NCBI GenBank assembly: GCA_032158295.1
Contig: CM063243.1
Coordinates: forward strand, 8,936,948 to 9,000,947
Length of the DNA: 64,000 nt
DNA from: Pycnopodia helianthoides
Lineage: Eukaryota; Echinodermata; Asteroidea; Forcipulatida; Asteriidae
Direction of reading: 5' to 3'
Position 1 is the stretch's first letter. Each line of letters begins with the position of its first letter. Made by a program: the position numbers and the translations under genes. This document shows, one piece after another, positions 18,944 through 31,155 of this stretch. The notes under the pieces were generated by a model, which was given only the letters and a program-made list of their open reading frames with translations, searched no databases and was not told the origin of the DNA.

Positions 18944-20429
18944 ATACCCCTACCAGGGGTAAGTGACGAGAGATATCGATACGGCGCGAAGCCCATGGTC
19001 TGTCCAGTACTGGTAGCGATCAGCGAGTAGAGCCGCAGTACTACAATAGTAATGGCGCTTTTCGAAACCACGACTTTTGGGCTTGGGACTCGCCGCCGTT
19101 TGAAAACGTGCCGCACGGGATAAAACAGTCATACGTACGTGTACATGTACATATAAATCAGCCGGACGAGGTCTAAACCGGAGTTGAAGCCGTGATTTCG
19201 AAAAGGGACGTACAAACAGATTGGGGGCGGAAGGGGGGGGGGGGGCTAACTAAGCAGCGTGCATTTCTCAGCAGAAATGGGCCGGCAGAGCTAGCTCTTG
19301 ACTTTGAGTCTTCAAATTCACATAGCAACTTGAAATTGATTATTTATCGGACCTTCCTGCTTGTTCTTCGACAGGATGCTCAAGGCAAAAGAGAAACGGT
19401 AGAAAGTTGCCAACTATTTGAGCTGGAGGTAAGCCATAAGTGAAACTTTCTGAAGGGCTAAATTTTGACCAATCAACCTCGCAGTTTTGCCCGGCCCATG
19501 GGGGATCCCGGCATTTGGGAGGGGGCGGGACATAGACGGTGATGTTAAAAAAACTGTGCCCCACAAGCTGGGACATTAGTAGTGGGGAATTGGCCGAGAT
19601 TGTAAACATGCTTGAATAGCAGGAACTTTGGCTTTGCCGAGGGTGTACAATGTTTTCCATGCCCCACATGCCGGGGCCGGGACTGTGGAAGTGTTTATGG
19701 CACGGCAAGTACTGTAAGCCGCAAGAATGTTTTTGTTTACTTTCGCCCCAGCGTCTCGTTTTTTGCAATATTATGTCAGTAGAGGGCGCAATTTCAAGTC
19801 ACCTTGTATTATTTTTTTTTAAACTCGTCGAACAAGTTCTAAGGAGAAAAACGTAAATTTCAGTCAATAATTCAGCTAATACCTGGTCAGCTCAGCAAAG
19901 TGAGTTTATACCTTTTTATTGAGTATTTTATATGGAAGTTTTGAGTAATTTTTGAATATGCGAAATGAAGGTTTTTGTTGTTGAGTGAAATTTGAAAATA
20001 CACGTGTGTAGGCCCCGCCCATTCATTACTCTGTGTAACGTACGTTGGGCGCAATCTTTGAAAATGGTCTTTTTAAAAATTCGCGCGGTGTGACGGTGCA
20101 GTGGAGACCAATGGCGCAAACTTTGTTTCCCTGCATGATTTTGAAATTTGCGCAGGGTAGCCCGGGCGCAAAATTTGAACACCGCGCGATCTTGTCGTTC
20201 AACAACCACAATCCTCACCACTTGTCGTGAAGTTAGGAACTAATTTATGCTGTATGAAGAGAATGTACCCCATGAGGTTGAAAGGCTCAGTTCAAAGTAG
20301 TGTTCTTCTGGATCTTTACTTTTGTCTGAAGTGATACAATTATCGCAACTAGTCTCCTCCATGAACCTCATTGGACATTGTCATCTTGTACAAAATCCTA
20401 TTTGAAACTTTTTGCCCTTCACATTTACC
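18944..20429. other. Non-coding flank; one exon-like segment
   Basis: Contains a G-run near 19235. The segment 19374-19429 looks like a small exon: TTCTTCGACAG acceptor, an open frame (DAQGKRETVESCQLFELE), then a GTAAGC donor. It is too short to identify, and no partner exon is seen. At 20010-20240 there is a GC-richer patch with repeated GCGCAAA and inverted CGCGCGGTGT motifs, probably a decayed element. Confidence 0.4.
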
Positions 20430-21080
20430 TGTAGCCCTAGCTCTGGTATTGGTAGGACGTCAGTCAGTGCCACTGCACTGACGTCCTGGGTATAAAGCTC
20501 CTCTACAATGCGAACATATTTTGAGCTAATGTTTTTTCATATTTTTACTTGATTCGAGAAGCTGAAACTCCATTCATACATTCTTGGTGTCCTAACTACA
20601 CTTTTGATGAGTTCACAACTAAATACATCCATGGATGACATTATTTCCGAAAATAAGTTAGAGTTGTGTACTGGCGTTGTGACCATCGGGTACCAAGTGA
20701 TCGTTAAAGCTCATGTGCGCATGCGCAGCATGCAAAGCAACCCGACTGACTTCCGCGTTAGATTTGTGGGCGTCTCTGAGGACGCACATGTGCTGAAGCA
20801 TTCACGTCTTGTCAGTTTAGGCTGTCGCCGAGAATGCGTAAATTTTTCATTTTATTTTCACAATAATGTCATCCAAGGATATAATTTGCAATTCTGAATA
20901 GAGCAGGCGTAAGGTTTAGGACACAAGGAATATGTGAGTCAAGTTTCAGCTTCCTCAAAAAGGTAAAAATATGAAAAAATGTTGTTATAAATTTTTTCGC
21001 AATGGTACGGGACCTTTATATCCTGGACTCCGTCGCGTTGTATGCAACGGAGGAGTCCAACCTGGGCTACCTGTAGCCCC
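20430..21080. mobile_element. Foldback element with ~200-bp inverted arms and terminal hairpins
   Basis: The left arm (about 20450-20655) and right arm (about 20860-21065) are inverted imperfect copies. For example TTTTTTCATATTTTTAC is matched by GTAAAAATATGAAAAAA, and TGGATGACATTATT by AATAATGTCATCCA. Each arm ends in its own short hairpin: AGGACGTCAGT...ACTGACGTCCT on the left, GGACTCC...CGTTG/CAACG...GGAGTCC on the right. About 200 bp separates the arms; the ORF running 20604-20897 is partly arm sequence and is not convincing. A wider inverted match (TTGTACAAAATCCTA at about 20384 versus TAGGATTTTGTACATG at about 22131) suggests it sits inside, or is part of, a larger 1.8-kb inverted structure. 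Confidence 0.75.
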
Positions 21081-23616
21081 ATAGATGTATCCTTGACCCT
21101 AGCACCTATCAGTCCCATCTCTTTGCCCAGTGTAATTTTTTTGATTCGCTTCGTTCTTGATCATGAAACTTACCGATCGTATGCTATACTAATACTGTAC
21201 TTGTAGATAGCCCAACTGCTGGAATTGTTGTAGAAATTTCACACATTTTTAGGGAAAATCAAATGCTTTTTGAGTCGCAAGTGCGAATCAGTGTTCACAT
21301 TTACAACTTGCTCGAAAACCATACATATGTACTTTGTCAGGTTCCCTCAACAAATTTACAACAATACGATCAGCTGTTCTTTGTTCTCACAGTGAGCTCG
21401 GAGTGGGTCTTGAAGAAAATCCACTCCACCAAAAGAAAATTGCAAAAAACCATAAATTCTCACTGTCATTCAGAATCCTTAACCGGCATCACATTTCGGC
21501 AACAAATAAGGCTGCTTCCAATACTAACCCTAAAGAACCCAAGTCCTACAATATCCTCATTGCCAAAGTGCAGGATTGTGAAGGATTTGGGCTATTAGGG
21601 ATCTGCAACACAGGAGGATTTCGAAGGCTTTGGGCTAAAATGAGTTTTTGTTAGGGTAGGATTTCGCAGGACTTGCGCTACCGGGCTGTTTTTACATAGG
21701 AGGATTTTGAAGGTTTTATGTATTATGCAGCTTAGCCAAAATAGGATTCTGAAGGTTTTGGGTTTTTTTGACATTTTTTGACTCCCTAACTTCTGTCTCA
21801 AAAGGATTTTGAAGGATTGGGCTAATATGTATACTTACAATAAGTTGAAGGATATTGAAGGATTTGGGCACTTTAGGTTTATTACCACTTTAATCCGAAG
21901 GATATTGAAGGATTTGGGCAGTATGTTTACCCAAGGGTCTAGTCTGTTAGGGCTAATCAATGGTATACTGCTACATGGGCGTGTATAAAAACATGAACCG
22001 TTGCGCTTAGCATAGGCTACCAATTTGGTCTCTCCAACATGCAAGCCGTATGCTGGTAATCAATTTTGGCAAGATCTGTTTTCAAAAAAGAACTGCAGGT
22101 GCATTAAACGTGAAGGGCAAAAAGTTTGGTATAGGATTTTGTACATGATGACCTACAAGGTTCGGGGAAATGAAAGCAGAACAAACCTCATATAGTCAAG
22201 CTTTTAGCCAGGATTTGAAAATAAGGTGTCCAAATTTGACTGGATTGAAAAACAGGGCGTCCAAATTTTTAGGATAAATTTTCAGCAAGCATGTACCATA
22301 GAACTAAACTGCACCAATAAAGTATCTAAACACTTACAAATGGTCAGATTTATCGGAACCTCAAATAGTATGCAAAAAAATAATTAAATAATTCGATTCA
22401 CAGTTATCTTCTGCGCATTTTGACACCTCTTTTGTTGCGCTGCGATGTTGTTTGGCGGATTTATGGGCACTTAGTGGCTTAAGGTCGAATTTCAAAAGTT
22501 TTATGTCAGTAATTTACAATAAGTAGTTTCTTGGTTGAAGAGACATTAGAGGTTTACAGTGACTAGATTAGTTCATAATCTTTTAGGAGTTGATGCATAA
22601 TCAAGTTTAGGTAAAGGAATGTGACGTGGGTTCCTGTGACACCTACCGTAATTTCCTGCGGATAAGACGCGTCTTATCTGACTTTTGACAGCACAAAAAC
22701 ATCCCTGCGCCGTATCTACCGAAGCGCCTTATCTGGTAACGATTGAGTTCATTTTGATGATCGGTGTGTGAAATCTTACATTTTGTATACAGTAAAATAA
22801 TCCTTTCTTTCATCCAGAGTAATTCTACACCTAAACCTTCTTCCTCAACCTTCTTCCTCCATCCAGTAAATTGCCACCCAACTCTGTCACCATTTTATTG
22901 GAGAATTAACTGTTAATTGCCACCTCTACTTCCGTCAATACCGAATAATCATCTGGATCCAGTACAACAGTCAGAACTCAATTAATCATAAACTTTAAAG
23001 TTTTTTGTCAGATTAGTTATTACTTTTTTGCCTGATTGAGAACAATTAAAGAAAAGCTTGAACAGTTATATTTGGTGCGTCTCATTGCTGAGCATTATAT
23101 CGAGAAATCGCAATCTGTAGCATTACAGGCTACAAATAGCCCTGCATGTTGGGGCCGTTCAGAATTGTGTAAACACCTTGCATGCTGGGGCCAGGATCAT
23201 GTGGGGGGTGTAAAATAATGCCCTGCATGCTGGTGCTGGGGTACAGCCAGGGATGTACAAAAAGCAAGTCCCCGCCCGGCGGGGCAGTAACGCGACATGG
23301 CCTGGACTATCACGCCGAGCCAATTTTACATTCCCGCCCAAGTCCCCGCTAGTCCCTGGTCCCCCGGGGCCCGGAGTACAATTGATGGGTGCATAACTTT
23401 TAGGCCCAAACCATCACTTACCTCCATGCCCGGGCGGCAGGTGTTTAAGCAAGGCACTATCCCATTAATTTTATTTCCCCCTCTCCCCCCCCATCCAACT
23501 TCATCCTGTTGAAGGGATTTGAAACACCGACCTGCAACCTGCATTCTGCCGGTGCTCTACCAACATCACTTAAAGGAACATTACAGACACATGGTTTTCT
23601 TACCAGTTAAGTATTC
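21081..23616. other. Non-coding; degenerate repeats
   Basis: At about 21570-21925 there are dispersed degenerate copies of GAAGGATTTTGAAGGATTTGGGC. An 18-bp perfect palindrome, GATAAGACGCGTCTTATC, lies at 22661-22678. At 23130-23270 TGCATGCTGGGGCC is repeated imperfectly three times. No coding exon is supported. Confidence 0.5.
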
Positions 23617-24011
23617 TTAAAGGAACATTACAGAATTGGTTTTTGCTAACAAAACAGTTGCTGGCAGTGTAAGCACTTTATGTAATCCACCATATGCATA
23701 AACTGACAAACCTGTAGAAGTTTGAGATCGATCGGCCATCTGGGTCACGAGAAAATAGTGAAAAACCGATTACACATTTGCATGAAATCATATAGATTCA
23801 ACAAATGAATAAAACGCTCACTGAGCGATAAACTCCAATCAGAAACTTAGTTTATTCATTTCTCATCGAATATGGCCTTTCAGACAGAAATATTTCAAGG
23901 GATGTTTTCTACTATCATCATCATTAGACCGTGTAAGTTTTATGTAAATCTGTGATCAAAAAGTATATTTTACAAGTTTTTTTTCTTACCAATTCTGTAA
24001 TGTTCCTTTAA
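23617..24011 (+). mobile_element. TTAA-flanked MITE, family A, copy 1
   Basis: A 387-bp element (23621-24007) with ends AGGAACATTACAGAATTGGT and its inverse, flanked by TTAA on both sides. TTAA duplication is characteristic of piggyBac-type transposons. A fragment with the same left end (AAAGGAACATTACAGACAC) lies just upstream at 23572. Two further copies occur at 39845-40233 (inverted) and 57590-57970. Confidence 0.88.
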
Positions 24012-24728
24012 CTAGCACTTTTATAGCAATTAAGCATCCTTTTTTTTTGGAACTTGAAAATGCTAACAAAATGAAGAACAATAAGAAGGGTCTTACGGTT
24101 GGCCACCTCGTCATCAGGCATTTAAGTATAGGATGTCAAAGCAGCACCCTTAGCAACAGTCATCGTCGTAGCTGTAGCCACCAAGTCGGATACCGCCTTC
24201 ATCATGAATGATGTGATAATGCATGACCGGGGAGGGAGGAAGGGGGGGAGTTTGAAGGGGAAGTAGAAAAGGGGGAGGGATCTGCCAAGTGTCAGGGAAG
24301 TAGGTTTCAAAGATTTTCGTAACAAATCGCTCTTCATTAATACTATTCTTTCTAGGTGCTGAATAACTACATCTTTTTGATAATCTCTTTTTTAATGAGC
24401 TCTTTAACATTAAATTGAGAATGGTGTGGACATTAGGCTGGGTTTGACAAACCCTATGAAGGGCTATTATATGTCATCTTAATCACAGGCATGCAACTTT
24501 TCCTCTGATCAGCTGATTTCCTCTTTTTTTATTCTCAGTTTTACCATTCAAAATTTAAAAATACTATACAAAATCATTAAAATTTTGTACTTTCCTCTTT
24601 TTTGGTGAAGTTACAGTTGCATGCCTGTAAATAATCAAGAGTCTATTAACTCATTCATAGAAATTGATGAAATGAAGTTTCTTTTAAACTCGTCATTGTT
24701 TTCCCAGTCGCCTCATCAGCAGGGCAAG
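24012..24728. other. Upstream region of the UPF0696 gene
   Basis: No exon is recognised before the ATG at 24729. A purine-rich G-tract patch lies at 24229-24280. The sequence just before the start (TTTTCCCAGTCGCC at about 24698) could be an acceptor for a 5' UTR exon or simply leader. Confidence 0.4.
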
Positions 24729-27700
24729 ATGGCAGCCGCTGGTCAAGGGAATGAGCGGGTCAACGAAGCAGTATTCCTTAATCAGTGAGTTTGATTGCTT
24801 CGATGATTGAAACAATGACGAAGGATGATAGCCGCTTGGCTTTTTTACTTTGCTCATTTTGAAATGGGGATCACTACGAGGTTGCTGTCCAAGAGCTTGC
24901 CCTGATCAATTTGACATAGCAACTGTCTCTATAGTCTGAGGAACTCAAAGTTTAAGCTTTAACTTGTGACGAAGCAAGTTATTATATCAGATTGTTCAAA
25001 TCTAACTCGCAATTAGCTTCTTGTTTTGGTAGTTGGTTTGTGTAGTCAAATACTTTAAGTAACTTTAAAACTTGTCCCATCTTCTCACCCCCCCCTACCT
25101 CTCTCTCAGAAGCAAACTGAAAACTCACCGATAATAAAGTTCAATACAATTGCCACTCCTCAACATTATTTCCATCTGTAATATTGTCAAAGTCAAGAGT
25201 AGAAGACTGCCCAAAATCCCTGAAAAAACACACCATAAACTTGGTTTTGTAGTTTTCACAGAGTCACCTAATTTATTCAATGACATTTTCACGGATCGGT
25301 TTGATGGTGTTGTATGTTGAAAAGTAAAGGATTGAATTAGTTCCCTCTTTCCAAATCCAATGATGTTATGTATACCAGGCATGATATTCTTCTGGTTTCC
25401 GATTTTTTGTTTGCCCTTGGGAAAAATCAGAAAAACTGAGATCAGCCCTTGTACTTGATGAAATGTTCCTATTTTATCCAAGGACCATGCTTGGTATGTA
25501 TAAACCTTAACAAAACGAATGCGTCCAGGTAATCAGTCTTTGTCCATCTGCACCGATTCCAGACCCAGAAAAACCACAGCTTCTGAGGAATGTGAGGAGG
25601 CCTGGCGAGTAAAACTAGCAAACATAATGAGAACACGTTTCTACCCCGGTGCGGTTCCCCCATCTGCATTGCAGGCTGAGGCAGAGTATTTCCTGGCAAC
25701 ATCACGGCCGTCCAAAGTGAAAAGGTGACAGTTTACAGGGCTCAAAAAATTACACTGGACCGCAGGCCTTAGGCCAGTGATTTTAGTGTCGGGAGGGGGG
25801 GGGGGGCGGTAAACTCACGGCCAGACAGTTATTGTGGTCTTGTGTTTTTCAATTGAATAATAATGTCTAACTGTTTAATATCCTAACAAAAACCAAATTG
25901 GGTTCAAATGTTGACTTGGGTCTGATAAATATCTTTCAATAAGACAAACGAGGTGAAGCTAGTTCTCATAGCTCGTTCAAATATAGCGGGGGTGGGGGGG
26001 GCATTGGTGTTTATGTCCCATCTCATCTCATCGTGCAGGGTTCTGCCCAGGATTTCTTTCTTTAGTGGTGGAAAAATGTTTCCCTAGAAACCATTGCGAG
26101 ATGGATCAGTTTATACACGGTAGATCATATAAAAATAGACTCAAATCAAAGAAGTACTCAAAATTCATGGCTTCGTATACCATTTTTTAATGGTTATAAC
26201 CAAATTTTACATATCGTTGAAAACCTTTGAAAGGAAATGGCAAGTGGAATTTTTTAAATTTGGAAAATGTGTGGTGGTCGGAAACAGAGAAAATTCTGCC
26301 AGTGGTGGTTGGGGAATCCTGAGTGCCGGGCGTGTTTTCCGGCACCGACCACTGTGGGCAGAACCCTGATCGTACTGGATCTGTAAGAGTAAGGCCCATA
26401 TGCTTCACTTTGGGCGGGTCCCTTCTGCACCCCTAAATCTGCTATTGAATGCCGACCACCTTTCAAACATACATGTATAGGCCTTTCCTACTATTATAAC
26501 TAATATTATTTAGTCCCCAATCACTAGACGGCTGTATTTTTTTTGATATATGTGGACAGTTCTGATGGAGTTAGTTGGATCTGGGTTTTTGCTCCTCGTG
26601 AAGATGATGAGCTGGAGAAGGAGGAGGAGGAGGGGAAGAGGAAGAAGAAGGCGGATTTAGACGGCCTCGAAGATGCGTGGGAGAAACTCCAAGCATCAGG
26701 TGAACAGATCAACCTCCAGAAAATCCAGCAACTGGCTGTGGCTCATAGGTAAGTTTAAGCCGGAGGTATCTAAGAGCTTTTTTTTATTTTATGAAATCCA
26801 TGTTTCTGATTAAATTGTTGGGTCCAGTGGTTTACATAAGAAGCTTTTTTTTTCCCCCAATTGAAATGGAAGCCAGTAACGATTTTGGCCCCCTGTTTGT
26901 GAACTTTCAGCAAATGTGGCCACTCTGTTTCAGATCAGACAGAATAGAAAAGCAGGAGGCTGGTGTGAATCGCTAATAAAACCCCTGAAGCTTACAATTT
27001 TTTTAAAGGTTTTAGTAGCCGTTCAAAAGGCAAATTTCATCGTTCACTTTTTTCTCAATTTTTTTTTTTTCAAGAAATGTATATGTTTTCTAATTCAAAT
27101 TTTGCTGTTGAGACCCTTGCCAGAAATATTGAGCTGAAACTTTCATGTGTGGCCTTTATTGTATCGTTCCTTATAGTTTGACCTATGTGCACAGCCACAA
27201 TCGTGGGTACACTTTTTGTTACAAAGACACCAAATGAATGACACATAAATATTGAGTAAACTCTTTGCAGATCTTGTTTTCGACAAACTCAAGTACTTTC
27301 TGCTCTTCATTCACACACTGCTGGTTAATCAATTTACAAAAAACATGGAAATAACTGTTACATCACTGGTTTTCAAAGTGTTGTTCATATTAACATGGAC
27401 ATGAAAAAAATGTGTACCCATGATTGTGGCTGTGCACCTATACATTACCATTATAAGGACAAATTTTTATAGTGACAAAAAATCAATCTATGACCCTACC
27501 TTTAAGTTTGCTTTTCTGAGAAACCTTGGCTTCAAAAACCAGAATCAATAGAAATAAGCCATCAATTTGACCAAATGATAATGGACATGCTACTTTTTGT
27601 TTTATTCTTGAGGGCTGTCTAGTCAAACTTAGGGTGGGGTTACTTCATTCAGCATTCTCCTTAAACAGTGGTTCTGCTGGCCAAATGCCAGTTCAAACAC

Positions 27701-29137
27701 CTGAGGACCACTCGGAATTCTCTCCAAGTGATCCAGCTGGCTAGTGAGTGATCCAGCTGGCTAGTGAGTGATCTAGCTGGCTAGTGAGTGATCCAGCTGG
27801 CTAGTGAGTGATCCAGCTGGCTAGTGAGTGATCCAGCTGGCTAGTGAGTGATCCAGCTGGCTAGTGAGTGATCCAGCTGGCTAGTGAGTGATCCAGCTGG
27901 CTAGTGAGTGATCCAGCTGGCTAGTGAGTGATCCAGCTGGCTAGTGAGTGATCCAGCTGGCTAGTGAGTGATCCAGCTGGCTAGTGAGTGATCCAGCTGG
28001 CTAGTGAGTGATCCAGCTGGCTAGTGAGTGATCCAGCTGGCTAGTGAGTGATCCAGCTGGCTAGTGAGTGATCCAGCTGGCATATAGTGAGTGATCCAGC
28101 TGGCTAGCCAGTGATCCAGCTGGCTAGCGAGTGATCCAGCTGGCTTAGCGAGTGATCCAGCTGGCTAGCGAGTGATCCAGCTGGCTATTAGTGAGTGATC
28201 CAGCTGGCTAGCCAGTGATCCAGCTGGCTAGTGAGTGATCCAGCTGGCTAGTGAGTGATCCAGCTGGCTAGTGAGTGATCCAGCTGGCTAGTGAGTGATC
28301 CAGCTGGCTAGTGAGTGATCCAGCTGGCTAGTGAGTGATCCAGCTGGCTAGTGAGTGATCCAGCTGGCTAGTGAGTGATCCAGCTGGCTAGTGAGTGATC
28401 CAGCTGGCTAGTGAGTGATCCAGCTGGCTAGTGAGTGATCCAGCTGGCTAGTGAGTGATCCAGCTGGCTAGTGAGTGATCCAGCTGGCTAGTGAGTGATC
28501 AGCTGGCTAGTGAGTGATCCAGCTGGCTAGTGAGTGATCCAGCTGGCTAGTGAGTGATCCAGCTGGCTAGTGAGTGGTCCAGCTGGCTAGTCAGTGATCC
28601 AGCTGGCGGGTTTCATTAGCGATTTACACCATGTATGAAATATGGACTGGTGAAAAAGCTGACGGATTAGTGCAATGGCAAGCTATAAACTGGTCCTGCT
28701 GGCCAGTCACTAAAAATAGTCAAGTGCAAACTTCTATCTGATTTGTGGAATGATTTTGTGTTTTATAGGACTTTAAGCGGTAAGTGGATGATCTTCAGGA
28801 AAACCGGTATCCACATCGACTTGACCTGGGAGAGGATAGTCCGTGCAACAATCATCGGTCGCCTGGGAAGAACAGCCAAAGTCAGCCAGTCGAGGAAGAG
28901 GGAAACAAGCATGTCATCTGTGTGTACAACAACGACTTCACCGACAAGGCCGAGGTAAGGGAGTTAGAGAGCAGACTGAGAGCCATCGGGATCCGATGCC
29001 CCATGCTGTACAAGCCAGATGTGTTTACCCATCTCGGGGTGTACAAGGGAAATGAGTGGAGCTTGAGTCCGGTAATGTATGTCAGTAACTTTGATCTGCG
29101 CAGAAACAGCTCCACAGTTGTCTCCAAGTATGACTGA
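24729..29137 (+). CDS. UPF0696 / DUF1917 protein (C11orf68-like), four exons, frame break in exon 4
   Basis: Exons: 24729-24784, 25563-25724, 26560-26748 and 28769-29137, with consistent GT-AG sites and phases. The start context is AAGATGG (MAAAGQGNE). Blocks I associate with the UPF0696 family are SDGVSWIWVFAPRE in exon 3, an amphipathic stretch (LEDAWEKLQASGEQINLQKI), SGKWMIFRKTG and TAKVS in exon 4, and then NKHVICVYNNDFTDKAEV and YKPDVFTHLGVYKGNEW to the TGA at 29135. An acidic-basic run (ELEKEEEEGKRKKKADL) interrupts exon 3. Molecular function is unknown; the fold is reported as eIF4E-like. Within exon 4 the conserved domain changes frame between about 28880 and 28905, and the summed coding length (776 nt) is one base short of a multiple of three. 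So either one base is missing in the assembly or this allele is disrupted. Confidence 0.8.
27729..28608. repeat. 20-bp minisatellite, about 44 units, in the last UPF0696 intron
   Basis: Unit CTAGTGAGTGATCCAGCTGG repeated head to tail for about 880 bp. Most units are identical; variants with CATATAGTGAG, TAGCCAGTG and TAGCGAG cluster at 28081-28220, splitting the array into two homogeneous blocks. Each unit contains the palindrome CAGCTG. No long ORF is kept, and it is intronic. Confidence 0.97.
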
Positions 29138-30033
29138 GTGTATAAGAACGTTTGATGCAAAAATAGAGGAGGGGGGAGGGGGTGTGTTGCCCTGATGAGC
29201 TTGCCCAGAAAAACCTTAGGGATCCTGGCGAAACATTGGTCAGCCCTCCTTATTAGGCAGTCCTTTTATTATTTTAAATTTTGTATGCCCCGCAGTTAAG
29301 CCCCCCCCCCCCTCCAAAAAAAATAAATAAATAAATAAATGTTGGCGTAACCCGACCGACCCTAAAAGTACGGCCGACCCTGGGTATTTTGATTTTTTTC
29401 TTAAGGGAAGAAATTTAACAGTTAAAATCTATAGAAATAGTATGACCATAGCGCGTGTGGAACTTTATAGTGCACCATGTTTTGCACAACGAACATGCAG
29501 AAGGTTGCGCAGGCCCGATGCACATGTACTGTACATATGTATAGTCGCATACCAGACTCCCACTATACTGCGCTGCGTTTCACAATGGTGAATACATAGG
29601 CTGCTTTCTTGGAAGTCTAAAACAAATAAGAAAAAATGTAATTTTCGTTGCTGGGAGAAAAAAAAAAAAAAAAACCTACCTACCTATTCTATTTTTTTCT
29701 GGGGTAAGTGTAGTCATCGAAGAGGCATCTGACATGTCCTTCCATGTGTGTGTGTGCGGGTGTGCGGGTGTGGGTAGGTACACAGTCAAACTGGGGACCT
29801 TTAACAAATGAGGACAGTAGAGTTCCCCAGTTGGGTGAAGGTCCCCAGTTGGAGTGTGTACAAAACCAATGGGAGCTGGTGCCAACAAGTGCAAACGAAT
29901 GTGGGACAATAGGAGGTCCCTTATTTGCAGTTGGGCTTACACGTGCCATCCTGCGGGGCACTTTACACGCTGGAACAATGCTACCCCAAAAGGTTGTCAA
30001 ATTCAAATTTTATGTTATGTGATATCTAATGTG
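29138..30033. other. Non-coding downstream of UPF0696
   Basis: Contains a poly-C run and (AATA)n at 29300-29340, a poly-A run at 29659-29674, and a GT-rich patch near 29745-29775. No gene is seen. Confidence 0.5.
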
Positions 30034-30460
30034 GTGTGTCGTGGCTGAGCGGATAAGAACACCGGACTCAAGCTCTGGTGTTTCTGATCGGCAGAGTGTG
30101 GGACCGAGTCTCGGTCTTGACACTTGTGTCCTTCAGCAAGACACTTAACCGTTATTGCTGCCTCCTCCCGATGGGACGTAAAGCGGTAGGTCCCGTGTGT
30201 TGTGTAATGCACGTAAAAGAACCCAGTACACTTATCGTAAAGAGAAGGGGTTCGCCCCGGTGTTCCTGGTTTGATCGGCAGCATAGTGCGCCACAGCACC
30301 TTGTAAACCATTACATGGTGCTATAAATGCATAGGCCTCATACTTCAAAAATGTAGCTCCACATACGTGGCAGGAAAAACAAATATATCAGCGCCTTGTA
30401 TCCTTTGGCAATTTTGGCGCTTTATAAATACAGTTATTATTATTATTATTATTATTATTA
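30034..30460 (+). mobile_element. tRNA-derived SINE with (TTA)n tail, copy 1
   Basis: The 5' part resembles a tRNA: A-box GTGGCTGAGCGGATAAG (about 30040) and a weakened B-box (GTGGGACCGAGTC, about 30098). It is followed by a body with TTCAGCAAGACACTTAACC and an L2-like 3' end (GGCGCTTTATAAATACAG) with a (TTA)n tail. The 3' end suggests mobilisation by an L2/CR1-type LINE. A related copy lies at 31156-31532. Confidence 0.85.
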
Positions 30461-31155
30461 AAAAAACATTTTAAAAATGCACAGGAAAACAACAACAATA
30501 ATTAGTTTTTAAGTTTTCCAACGACCCCTTATATTTTTAAGCTTTTGTTTCTTTTAAAACATTTGTTAACTTCTAATTTGACATGGTCCGAACATTAGCT
30601 ATAGCAAAATATTTAGTTTTCATTTTAAACTTTTGGGGTACAGGGTTTAACTTTAAGGATAACAAAGCAAAAGAGGAATATTATTACAATTAAAACAAAA
30701 CACAGGATACATAAGTGAAATGCAATATGGAGGAAACACCTGTTATATCTAAAGTGCCAGTAAAAGGGTTACTCAAGAAGCCATAACTTGTGTTGAATTT
30801 GAACTCACAAAAATTGAAAAATCATTGCCCATAAACGAAAAAGAAACTGAAAGCTAGCAACAAATTCATGCACGCTTCGATGAGTACTAATTTGATTTCA
30901 TCAATCGTAAATAGGTAGTAGAAACTTAGCTTAAGAATGGTCAAAGTGAAGTTGTCTATAAATGAAATTGAATAACTGAAACGATTCTGAATAAGAAAAA
31001 CAAAATCATGTTTGCACAAAAACGAAATTGAATCATTAATAGCTATAAAAGAAACCCTAGTTTGAGTAGATTAGGGGAAAATGCGTGAATTTGAATGCGT
31101 TTTAATGAAACTGAATGAATTTTTGCTGAAATGTGCCGGGAAAACCTATAATATT
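30461..31155. other. AT-rich non-coding
   Basis: AT-rich spacer between two SINE copies; no gene or clear repeat recognised. Confidence 0.5.

Noticed and set aside
20604..20897. 97-codon ORF in the foldback element
   Set aside because: Both ends overlap the inverted arms and no domain is recognisable.
27729..28608. Possible CRISPR-like array
   Set aside because: Units are contiguous 20-bp head-to-tail copies without spacers, in an animal intron; it is a minisatellite.
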